Shown piece by piece: positions 44,828-52,819 of a DNA stretch of 64,000 nt. A program made the translations under genes and the position numbers. Source of the stretch: Thermoplasmata archaeon (GTDB taxonomy: Archaea; Thermoplasmatota; E2; DHVEG-1); the NCBI GenBank assembly GCA_020054495.1, contig JAHWGK010000008.1:1-64000 (forward strand), written 5' to 3'. The notes below the pieces were generated by a model that did no database searches, had not been told where the DNA came from, and saw only the letters and a list, made by a program, of their open reading frames with translations. Positions within the stretch are counted from its first letter, which is position 1, and each line of letters begins with the position of its first letter.

Positions 44828-44841
44828 TTAACAGATGTTAA
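44828..44841. promoter_or_regulatory. inverted repeat in the promoter of C25 peptidase 3
   Basis: TTAACA-GA-TGTTAA, with TATA-like GATTTAAAAC about 10 bases upstream and GGAGGT 13 bases downstream. Same arms and spacing as at 39752. Position suggests control at or near the transcription start. Confidence 0.5.
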
Positions 44842-44864
44842 TCATATATATGTGGAGGTAAAAT

Positions 44865-47606
44865 ATGAGAGACTATACTTTTAAGGAGATAAAAAGAAGT
44901 AGAAGCGGTATTGGTGTAATTTTTTGTGTTTTTTTACTCATTGCATCCATCGCTACAGCAATTGATATACCAAAAGAGTTAGATGAAAAAGATGGCAGCA
45001 AAACGGATAGCTTGAGTTATACGTTTCTTTTTGAAGAGCCTAGTTTTCAAATAACAGAAGCAAATGATCAAGAATTTTCATTAATAGAAATGGGCGGATG
45101 TATTGCAATAGGAAAAAATGCTGGTCATCCCATGATGCCAGTTAAACCTGTTACTTTACTTCTTCCACCGAAAAAAACAGTTTCAAATGTAGAAATTAAT
45201 GGAATTCCTGCAAATGTCGATCTAGCAGGTATTGATTTGGTGGAAAAACCAGTTTTTCCATATCAAAATCCAGTACCATTTGGACATTCTCCTGGCGATT
45301 TTGAATATGATAATGGCCTTTATTCTACTGATGCTTTTTATCCAAGTGTTTTACAAGACGAGTATCATATCGGCTATTCCCGAGGGTATGCAATATTTGA
45401 TATATCGCTTAATCCAATAAAATTTAATCCTGTAGATGGAAACTTATTATATTACTCTGAGATGACAATTAATATCGAACTTGAAGAAACAGAAGCAAAT
45501 CCGCTTTTTAGAAATAATCCAGAAGACAAAGCATGGGTTGAAAAACTTGTTTATAATCCAGATGCAACAAAATATTATACACCGGATTTAGCAGCTTTTA
45601 GTTATGATGGTGGCCTTTGTGATCCAGGTGATGATTATGATTATGTCATTATAACTACAACCTATAATAGTCTTGATTACTGGAGTACAGGTGGCTCTAC
45701 ACCATATAATTGGGAGAGTCTTATGGATAAACATGAATCTGAAGATGGCATGAGTTGTACACTTGTTACAGTTCAGGATATTGAGGCCTGTTCTGATTAT
45801 GGAAATTCAAATCCATTGTTTGACGATCAAGAGGCACATATTCGAGAATTTGCCAAAGATGCATATCAAGACTGGGGAACTTCATATATACTTATTGGCG
45901 GTGATGATGAGTGGATAAACGCGCGTCATATGGATACAAATTACGAAGGCAACATTGATTCAGATATTTACTGGAGCAATCTTGATAGTACGTTTAATGA
46001 GGATGGAGATTATGATTGGGGTGAAGAAGGCGACAATGGTTTTGATCTTTATGCCGAGATCTTTATTGGTCGTGTTACTTGCGATACGCCACAAGATGTA
46101 TCAAATTGGTTGACTAAGAGCTTTTACTATGCTGATAGTATGGATGACGTCTATTTGGATAATGCAGCATTTTATGGTGGAAATACTGGTTGGAATTGTC
46201 AGGGTGATGATTTCATGGACTACAGTGCCATTAAGGGAACTAATGATTGGCTTGGCCCGAATCCTGGTGCTGATGGACCGTTTCCTACATGGGCCGGTTT
46301 CCAATTTGGCTTTGAAACTTGGAATGCTGAAAACCCTGATGATCAATATGATATTTCAGTCCAGTGGACTGCAGAACCGCCAAATCCTGGTTGGCAAGGC
46401 GGATCAGAATCTGCAGCTATAAACGGACTGAAAAATGACATTAACAACGATCAAGTGACAATTTTGAGCGGCATGGCCCATGCAAATTCTCAGATGTCGC
46501 TAGATGTTTCTTCAAGCAACTGGGAATCTGATTACCATAACACGAAACCTTTCTTCATCCATGACTATGGATGCCATTGTGGTGACATGGATGCATCAGA
46601 TGATGGCGTCCTTCACTCAATGTTATTCCACAGTGATACAGAACTTGCTTTTGCAGCTGTATACAATACATGTTACGGATGGGGTAATTTTGATACAACA
46701 AATTCAAGCAGTGCGTTCCAGACAAAAGAGTTCTGGTCATACTTCCTTGATATGAAAAACAAATCTGGAGATTTTAATAGTTGGCAACTTGGAAAAGCAC
46801 ATGCCTTTTCCAAAGATAGAATGGCTCCAACAATTAACTGGGATTATTCAACTGGCACATGGCGGGCTATTATCCAAGGCTGTCTATTATTTGGAGATCC
46901 TGCACAACAACTCAAAACACCACACCAAAGCGAACCTCCAGCAAACCCAGATGCACCAGATGGGCCAGATGACTGGATTCCTAACGTAGAATGCACGTTT
47001 TCTGCAGTCACAACTGATCCTGAAGGGGAACAAATTTTTTATATGTTTGACTGGGGCGACGGAACCTTTAGTAATTGGCTAGGACCCTATTCTTCCGGGC
47101 AAACTATAGATGAATCTCATATCTGGACAGAATTGGGAAACTATGAAATAAGTGTAAAAGCAAGAGACATATGGGGCGTATCAAGCGATTGGTCAGAACC
47201 AGCAGTTCTTTCAATTATTCCGAATAAACCACCTGAAAAACCAACAATCACTGGACCTACCTCTGGAAAAGTTGGAGTACCCCTAGACTTCAATGTTGTA
47301 ACAACAGATCCCGAAGGACACGATATATATTACATGGTTCTGTGGGGAGATGGAAGCTATGTGGATTATACAGGCCCATATGCATCAGGTGAAGAGGCAA
47401 CATTTAGCCATACATGGACTTCAGCTGGAGAATTTAATATTGTAGTAAAAGCACAAGATCATTTCGGAGCAAAAAGCCCACAGAACAACCTCGAATTAAG
47501 TATAACCAAGAATAAGGCTGTTACTAATTCGGTATTACTTCAATTTCTTGAAAAACTAATGGATCTTTTCCCACTGTTAGAACAAATACTGCAAAATATA
47601 GTCTGA
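44865..47606 (+). CDS. secreted C25-type cysteine peptidase 3 with PKD domains and FP tail
   Basis: 913 residues. A signal peptide (IGVIFCVFLLIASIATA) and propeptide (LLPPKKTVSNVEING; FKFNPVDG-like INIELEE region) precede a gingipain-like domain. The likely catalytic pair is the histidine in LSGMAHANSQ (~residue 539) in place of the usual GHG, and a cysteine in HDYGCHCGDMD (~570-572). PKD-like domains at ~695-785 and ~790-880 and the tail NSVLLQFLEKLMDLFPLLEQ follow. GGAGGT and its own promoter with an inverted repeat precede it. The atypical histidine context makes activity less certain than for peptidases 1 and 2. Confidence 0.83.
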   Translation: MRDYTFKEIKRSRSGIGVIFCVFLLIASIATAIDIPKELDEKDGSKTDSLSYTFLFEEPSFQITEANDQEFSLIEMGGCIAIGKNAGHPMMPVKPVTLLLPPKKTVSNVEINGIPANVDLAGIDLVEKPVFPYQNPVPFGHSPGDFEYDNGLYSTDAFYPSVLQDEYHIGYSRGYAIFDISLNPIKFNPVDGNLLYYSEMTINIELEETEANPLFRNNPEDKAWVEKLVYNPDATKYYTPDLAAFSYDGGLCDPGDDYDYVIITTTYNSLDYWSTGGSTPYNWESLMDKHESEDGMSCTLVTVQDIEACSDYGNSNPLFDDQEAHIREFAKDAYQDWGTSYILIGGDDEWINARHMDTNYEGNIDSDIYWSNLDSTFNEDGDYDWGEEGDNGFDLYAEIFIGRVTCDTPQDVSNWLTKSFYYADSMDDVYLDNAAFYGGNTGWNCQGDDFMDYSAIKGTNDWLGPNPGADGPFPTWAGFQFGFETWNAENPDDQYDISVQWTAEPPNPGWQGGSESAAINGLKNDINNDQVTILSGMAHANSQMSLDVSSSNWESDYHNTKPFFIHDYGCHCGDMDASDDGVLHSMLFHSDTELAFAAVYNTCYGWGNFDTTNSSSAFQTKEFWSYFLDMKNKSGDFNSWQLGKAHAFSKDRMAPTINWDYSTGTWRAIIQGCLLFGDPAQQLKTPHQSEPPANPDAPDGPDDWIPNVECTFSAVTTDPEGEQIFYMFDWGDGTFSNWLGPYSSGQTIDESHIWTELGNYEISVKARDIWGVSSDWSEPAVLSIIPNKPPEKPTITGPTSGKVGVPLDFNVVTTDPEGHDIYYMVLWGDGSYVDYTGPYASGEEATFSHTWTSAGEFNIVVKAQDHFGAKSPQNNLELSITKNKAVTNSVLLQFLEKLMDLFPLLEQILQNIV
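47229..47527 (+). repeat. PKD-tail cassette copy 4 (mosaic)
   Basis: The 5' part (GTAACAACAGATCCCGAAGG, then CACGATATATATTACATGG) matches copy 3, while the middle and 3' parts (AGCTATGTGGATTATACAGG ... ACTTCAGCTGGAG) match copy 1. Similarity to copy 5 continues past this segment through the tail codons to about 47592. Confidence 0.88.
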
Positions 47607-47641
47607 TAAACCACCAATCTCTATCTAAATCACTAAAACCC

Positions 47642-47648
47642 TTTTTTT
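47642..47648 (+). terminator. oligo-T terminator after C25 peptidase 3
   Basis: Seven consecutive T about 35 bases after the stop, followed by another T-rich stretch and then the promoter region of the S8 peptidase. Confidence 0.45.
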
Positions 47649-47756
47649 CTTTATATATTAAAGTTAGAAAGGAGATCAGTATTGGTCATAACTATTGGAA
47701 TTTTATGTAAGATTTAAATATACTATTAACGATGATATTATTGGTGGAGGTAAAAA

Positions 47757-49916
47757 ATGAAAATAAAAAAACAAATTTTTTTAACAGCAATTTTCGTAAT
47801 TATTGGGCTGGTAATATCTAATGCAACTGGTAGTATTATGTTGATGCCTTTGACTGATAACACTCTTAAAGATATCGCGTCTTTATCTGGTGATATATTT
47901 GAAGGGAACGATGAAGAAGTTGTTTCAGTATTAGTTTATTTAAAAGATCAGGTTGACCTTGATGCCATCAATGGGCAGATGGATGAGCAGCGAGCAACAC
48001 TACAAGATCGCCATGAGACAACAGTTGTTACACTTCAAAATACTGCATATGCAACGCAACCTCAACTAGTTGAATATCTAAATGAACTTCAGAGTCAAAA
48101 ATTTGTAAAAGAATTTAAGTCTTTTTGGATTAGAAATATTATTCGAGTTGATACCTATCAAAGTGTTGTTGATGAAATCGCTAAACGTGATGATGTTTTA
48201 AGGGTGTATCCAAACTATAATATTGAATTAATTGAACCAACAGGCGAAAGATTTGATGGTAAATCTGGTAATAAAGATGACATTGAAATTGGTGTTATAG
48301 CTGTTAGAGCACCAGAGGTCTGGGATATGGGCATCACAGGTGAAGGTGTCCTTGTTGCAACAATTGATACTGGAGTAGATGGTAACCACCCTGCACTTGC
48401 TGATAGATGGGCAGGTGTAGCAGATCCCAGATATGAAGGACATCCAGAGTGGGCATGGTTTGACCCATATGCAGGTCAGAACGATTTTCCTTATGATAGC
48501 AATGGTCATGGCACTCATACAATGGGTACTGTATGTGGTGGTACACCAGGGGATCAAATTGGTGTTGCACCAGGTGCCCTGTGGATATCAGCAGGAGCTA
48601 TCGACAGAGGCGGGGGCATTTCTCAAACTGTTTCAGATGCAATAGAATCATTCGAATGGATGATTGATCCTGATGGTGATCCATCAACAAATTGGGATGT
48701 CCCAGCAGTTTGTTCAAATTCATGGAGGTTAACTACGGGGCATGGATATCCGCCCTGCGATGAAACATTTTGGACTTTTCTTGATGCTTGTGAATCTGCA
48801 GGAACTGTTATAATCTTCTCAGCTGGCAACGAGGGTTATTCGGGTTTAGGTAGACCTTCTGACCGAGCAACTGATGATTATCGAACCTTTGCAGTTGCAG
48901 CAGTTGATGCAAATAATCCAAGCTGGCCAATTGCAGGTTTTTCATCTAGAGGTCCAACATATTGTACTCCAACTGGCGGTGCAGCAATTAAACCAGATAT
49001 CGCAGCACCCGGTGTTGATGTACGTTCATCAGTGCCAGGTGGCGGTTATGGATACAAAGATGGTACTTCGATGGCTTCACCACATATCAATGGTGTTGTC
49101 GCACTAATGCGTGAAGTTAATCCAAATATAAGTGTTGAGGAAATAAAAGAAATCATATATCAAGCAGCATATGACTTAGGTAGTCCAGGTGAAGATAACG
49201 ATTATGGCTGGGGAATGGTTGATGCCTATGAAGCAGTTTTGCTTACCAATCAACATCCAGATACGCCTGTTATTGATGGCCCAACAAATGGAAACGCAGA
49301 TGCCTCTTATGATTTTACATTCAAATCAGTAGACCCAGAAGGTGATGATGTTTATTACTGGATTGACTGGGGAGATGGTACCTCCAGTGAATGGATAGGA
49401 CCTTACAATACAGGTGAAGAGATAATTGTGAACCACACATGGAATAATCCAGATACATATGAAATCAGAGCGAAAGCCAAGGATGATAATGGTGAGAGTG
49501 ACTGGTCAGAACCGCATATTATTTCAATTGTTAATCAACCACCAGAAAAACCAACAATCACTGGACCAACCTCTGGTAAAGTTGGAGTATCCCTAGATTT
49601 CACTGTTGTTACAACAGACCCCGAGGGCCACGATGTATACTACCGGTTTGTATGGGGAGACGGCAGCTATATAGACTATACAGGTCCATATGCATCAGGT
49701 GAAGAAGCAACATTTAGCCATACATGGACTTCAGCTGGAGAATTTAATATTGTAGTAAAAGCACAAGATCATTTAGGAGCAAAAAGCCCCCAGAACAACC
49801 TCGAATTAAGTATAACCAAGAACAAAGCATTAACTAATTCGGTACTACTTCAATTTCTTGAAAAACTAATGGATCTTTTCCCACTGTTAGAACAAATATT
49901 ACTAAACTTGCGTTGA
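47757..49916 (+). CDS. secreted subtilisin-like (S8) serine peptidase with PKD domains and FP tail
   Basis: 719 residues. Signal peptide (IFLTAIFVIIGLVISNATG), an I9-like propeptide (VSVLVYLKDQVDL ... VYPNYNIELIEP), then the S8 domain with Asp in ATIDTGVDGNHP (~residue 204), His in NGHGTHTMGT (~251) and Ser in GTSMASPHINGVV (~438). Two PKD-like domains and the shared tail NSVLLQFLEKLMDLFPLLEQ end the protein. TATA-like GATTTAAATATA and GGTGGAGGT precede ATG 47757, followed by a degenerate ATTAACGATGATATTA related to the inverted repeats of the C25 genes. Different catalytic class, same 3' cassette. Confidence 0.93.
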   Translation: MKIKKQIFLTAIFVIIGLVISNATGSIMLMPLTDNTLKDIASLSGDIFEGNDEEVVSVLVYLKDQVDLDAINGQMDEQRATLQDRHETTVVTLQNTAYATQPQLVEYLNELQSQKFVKEFKSFWIRNIIRVDTYQSVVDEIAKRDDVLRVYPNYNIELIEPTGERFDGKSGNKDDIEIGVIAVRAPEVWDMGITGEGVLVATIDTGVDGNHPALADRWAGVADPRYEGHPEWAWFDPYAGQNDFPYDSNGHGTHTMGTVCGGTPGDQIGVAPGALWISAGAIDRGGGISQTVSDAIESFEWMIDPDGDPSTNWDVPAVCSNSWRLTTGHGYPPCDETFWTFLDACESAGTVIIFSAGNEGYSGLGRPSDRATDDYRTFAVAAVDANNPSWPIAGFSSRGPTYCTPTGGAAIKPDIAAPGVDVRSSVPGGGYGYKDGTSMASPHINGVVALMREVNPNISVEEIKEIIYQAAYDLGSPGEDNDYGWGMVDAYEAVLLTNQHPDTPVIDGPTNGNADASYDFTFKSVDPEGDDVYYWIDWGDGTSSEWIGPYNTGEEIIVNHTWNNPDTYEIRAKAKDDNGESDWSEPHIISIVNQPPEKPTITGPTSGKVGVSLDFTVVTTDPEGHDVYYRFVWGDGSYIDYTGPYASGEEATFSHTWTSAGEFNIVVKAQDHLGAKSPQNNLELSITKNKALTNSVLLQFLEKLMDLFPLLEQILLNLR
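49539..49870 (+). repeat. PKD-tail cassette copy 5
   Basis: Cassette at the 3' end of the S8 gene; from about 49715 on it matches copies 1 and 4 almost exactly, and its tail codons (TCGGTACTACTTCAATTTCT to CTGTTAGAACAAAT) match copy 4. Several substitutions in the 5' part (for example TCCCTAGATTTCACTG) are private. Confidence 0.88.
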
Positions 49917-49965
49917 GAAGTAAAACAATTTCTTCTCTTCTTTTTCTATTTTAAAGTATATTGTG

Positions 49966-50466
49966 TTAATAGATAACTACAGCTTTAACTCCATTTATCT
50001 TCCTTATTTTTGGAATTAGCATTCCTGGAACTTGATTTTCTGTTACGATAAAAAGTCTTGGTTCTTCGGAAAGCTCAAAGTCATCAACAATTGCTTGTCT
50101 TATACTTATCTTTGCATCTGCAACAACCATTGCAACATTTGCAAGAATTCCAGGCATACTAGGATCTTCGGGAATTATTTCTATTACGCCCCAGTTCATA
50201 TCTGTAGCTACGTCTTTTAGGTGACAAGTCGGCTTCAATCTGGAAAAAACCTTTTGTAAATCTTTTTGCTCCATTATTGTTTTTATAGTACTAGTAATAA
50301 TTCTTCTATCCAAATCAAAGGCTCGTGCTATCTTTGAATCCGAAAGTTCTATTTCTCCACAATAAATCTTATTATTACTTACTTTAAGTCCATATTCAAG
50401 TAGTTTTTGCGTAAGTTTTTTCCTCTTAGGATATTGATTAAAATATTTTGCCAATTGTCGCCACAT
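49966..50466 (-). CDS. TrpY-like regulator with C-terminal ACT domain (COG2150)
   Basis: 166 residues, the usual length for COG2150, 'regulator of amino acid metabolism'. An N-terminal winged-helix-like region (LTQKLLEYGLKVSNNKIYCG, SKIARAFDLDRRIITSTI) precedes an ACT domain (GVIEIIPEDPSMPGILANVA, VVADAKISIRQAIVDD). In Methanothermobacter the TrpY protein binds TGTACA boxes and represses trp genes and trpB2 with tryptophan. Here the gene is divergent from trpB2, and two TGTACA hexamers occur between them, which strongly supports assignment as TrpY. The link to tryptophan is inferred from that comparison. Confidence 0.8.
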   Translation of the reverse strand: MWRQLAKYFNQYPKRKKLTQKLLEYGLKVSNNKIYCGEIELSDSKIARAFDLDRRIITSTIKTIMEQKDLQKVFSRLKPTCHLKDVATDMNWGVIEIIPEDPSMPGILANVAMVVADAKISIRQAIVDDFELSEEPRLFIVTENQVPGMLIPKIRKINGVKAVVIY

Positions 50467-50520
50467 ATGAAAATCATTAATAACCTATCATTATTTAACA
50501 ATTACATTTATGTCAAAAAT

Positions 50521-50536
50521 TGTACATTAATGTACA
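50521..50536. promoter_or_regulatory. two TGTACA (TRP-box) hexamers forming a 16-base palindrome
   Basis: TGTACATTAATGTACA is a perfect palindrome; its two TGTACA hexamers are 10 bases apart, one helical turn. The site lies about 10 bases upstream of a TATA-like ATATTTATATAG (50548-50559) for trpB2. Its match to the TRP-box consensus of TrpY and its place between a TrpY-like gene and trpB2 suggest direct control of trpB2, and perhaps autoregulation. Confidence 0.75.
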
Positions 50537-50587
50537 TTAATGCTCAATATTTATATAGTATTGAAGACATAATAGTATGTGATAAGT

Positions 50588-51949
50588 ATGACAAAAACTA
50601 AAATACTGCTTGATGAAAATGACATTCCAAAAAAATGGTATAATATTCAGGCTGATTTAAAAACACCATTAGATCCTCCATTAAATCCTAAAACTAAAAA
50701 GCCAATAGGTCCAAATGATCTAAAAGCAATATTTCCAATGGAGCTGATAAAACAAGAAGTAAGTACTGAAAGATACATTTCAATTCCAGAGGAAATAAGG
50801 GAAATCTACCGTATATGGAGACCTACACCGCTATACAGAGCGAAAAACCTTGAGAAGGCTTTGAAGACACCGGCGAAAATATATTACAAATGGGAGGGAG
50901 TAAGTCCACCAGGGAGCCACAAACCAAACTCTGCTGTAGCACAAGCTTATTTTAATATGAAAGCTGGAATTACCCGAGTTGTAACAGAAACAGGAGCTGG
51001 ACAATGGGGATCCGCTCTTGCTTTTGCAAGTAGCAAATTCAATCTCAAATGTAGAGTATATATGGTTAAATGCAGCTATGAACAGAAACCTTACAGAAGA
51101 ATACTCATGGAAAACTGGGGTGCAAAAGTATTTTCTAGTCCAACAAATCTCACAAAAAGTGGAAAAGAAATCCTTAAAAAAGATCCAAATACACCAGGAA
51201 GCTTAGGAATATCAATAAGTGAAGCAGTCGAAGATGCAGCAACACATGAAGATACAAACTATTGCCTTGGCTCAGTATTAAACCACGTTGTATTGCATCA
51301 GACAGTTATCGGTCTAGAATTAAAAAAACAGTTTGAACTCCTTGACGAATACCCAGATATAATTTGCGGATGCGTCGGTGGTGGAAGTAACTTTGCTGGA
51401 ACAAGTTTTCCATTCATTAGAGATAAAATTATAGGAAAAAAACCAGATCTAAAAATTGTATCTGTTGAACCACTGGTTTGTCCAACACTGACAAAGGGGG
51501 AATACCGGTACGACTTTGGAGATAGTGTTGGTCTTACACCCCTTCTTAAGATGTATACATTAGGACATGGTTTTGTACCCCCTGCAATTCACGCAGGCGG
51601 TTTGAGATATCACGGTGGTTCACCCCTGCTGTGTAAATTAACAAAAGAAAGGTACATGGAAGCACTTGCATATTATCAAAATGAGGTATTTGAAGCAGCT
51701 ACTCTTTTTGCAAAAACAGAAGGATTTGTTGTAGCACCAGAAGCTGCACATGCAGTAAAAGCAGCAATAGATTTTGCAAGAATTTGTAAAAATGAAAACA
51801 AGAAAAAGATAATTGTTTTTGGAAACAGCGGACATGGACATTTTGATCTTTCAGCTTATGATGCATATAATAACAAGCAAATGCAGAATTATGCTTATCC
51901 AGAAAAACTAATTACAAATAATCTAGAAAAATTACCCTTAATAAATTAA
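50588..51949 (+). CDS. trpB2: tryptophan synthase beta chain-like PLP enzyme (TrpB2)
   Basis: 453 residues from ATG 50588 (an in-frame GTG at 50579 is possible). TrpB2 enzymes condense indole with serine, usually without TrpA, and are longer than TrpB1. PLP lysine region [19 protein letters not shown], the glycine-rich phosphate site [12 protein letters not shown], and the C-terminal [10 protein letters not shown] are as in the TrpB2 group (COG1350). No other trp gene is adjacent, so it may salvage indole or serve another role. Its promoter holds the TRP-box palindrome. Confidence 0.93.
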   Translation: MTKTKILLDENDIPKKWYNIQADLKTPLDPPLNPKTKKPIGPNDLKAIFPMELIKQEVSTERYISIPEEIREIYRIWRPTPLYRAKNLEKALKTPAKIYYKWEGVSPPGSHKPNSAVAQAYFNMKAGITRVVTETGAGQWGSALAFASSKFNLKCRVYMVKCSYEQKPYRRILMENWGAKVFSSPTNLTKSGKEILKKDPNTPGSLGISISEAVEDAATHEDTNYCLGSVLNHVVLHQTVIGLELKKQFELLDEYPDIICGCVGGGSNFAGTSFPFIRDKIIGKKPDLKIVSVEPLVCPTLTKGEYRYDFGDSVGLTPLLKMYTLGHGFVPPAIHAGGLRYHGGSPLLCKLTKERYMEALAYYQNEVFEAATLFAKTEGFVVAPEAAHAVKAAIDFARICKNENKKKIIVFGNSGHGHFDLSAYDAYNNKQMQNYAYPEKLITNNLEKLPLIN

Positions 51950-51996
51950 ACAACTTAGTTGCCAAAGAACCAAATAAAATACCTTAAAAAAAGAAT

Positions 51997-52584
51997 CTAC
52001 TTGCCTCTATTAAGGTTAGCACGAATACTAGGTCTAATCTTTTCAGCACCACGACCCTTATACATAAGACCTCTACCCTTTTGGCCAGCACTAGTTTTTC
52101 CTCTGAGAACTCTTCTTTTGTTGGAAGTGCTGGTGATCCAATTAATTTTTGGATCGTTCATAACTGCAGGATGAACTGGATCAACTAGAATTACTTCATA
52201 GTAATGATGCTTACCGTCTTCCCCAACCCAGTAAGAATTTAAAACCTCCATATTTGGATAACGTTTTGCGGTACGTTCTTCAGCAATTCTTTGTATACTC
52301 TTAGCTGCAGTAATTTTCGTAATACCTTTTGCAGATGGTTTCCTTCCACCTTTTATAGTTGGTTTTCTTAAACCCCCTCTTCTAACATATGAACGTACAA
52401 CAATGTAACCTTGTTTTGCTTTATAACCAAGTGATCTTGCTCTATCGATTCTTAACGGTTTATCTACTCTTACAAAATTTTCTTCTTTTCTCCACTGAAT
52501 GAGGCGCTGTTGCTGCGGTGACTTGTATGAAATATCAGGTTTCTTCCATTGATTCCCAACGTAATCATACATACTTTTTACCAT
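51997..52584 (-). CDS. rpl15e: 50S ribosomal protein L15e
   Basis: 195 residues, the usual size. This protein exists only in archaea and eukaryotes. N-terminal MYDYVGNQWKKPDISYKS, QQQRLIQWRKE, YVVRSYVRRGGLRKP and LRGKTSAGQKGRGL are characteristic. It is convergent with trpB2 (47-base gap). The region upstream of its start (52585-52819) is AT-rich with poly-T runs, and includes the leader of the next plus-strand gene. Confidence 0.96.
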   Translation of the reverse strand: MVKSMYDYVGNQWKKPDISYKSPQQQRLIQWRKEENFVRVDKPLRIDRARSLGYKAKQGYIVVRSYVRRGGLRKPTIKGGRKPSAKGITKITAAKSIQRIAEERTAKRYPNMEVLNSYWVGEDGKHHYYEVILVDPVHPAVMNDPKINWITSTSNKRRVLRGKTSAGQKGRGLMYKGRGAEKIRPSIRANLNRGK

Positions 52585-52819
52585 GATTAATACACCTAAC
52601 CTTAAGAATTGGTAGGAGCATAGGAAGGAAATTGTTTATTTAAAACTTTTGTTAGGAAATAATTATTTCTCATAACTGTTTTTTTTATAACATTTTTTTG
52701 AAATTTGTTATTTTTTCGTATACTAATTCATCAAAGATAACAATTTAACCATTTTTATTTTTAAAAAAACATAAATCTTAAGTATTTTGCTTACCAAACA
52801 TTAAGATAAGGGGGTAGAA

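Noticed and set aside
16802-49870. Dispersed repeats as insertion sequences or CRISPR
   Set aside because: Each copy is in frame inside a peptidase gene and encodes a PKD domain; no terminal repeats, spacers or transposase.
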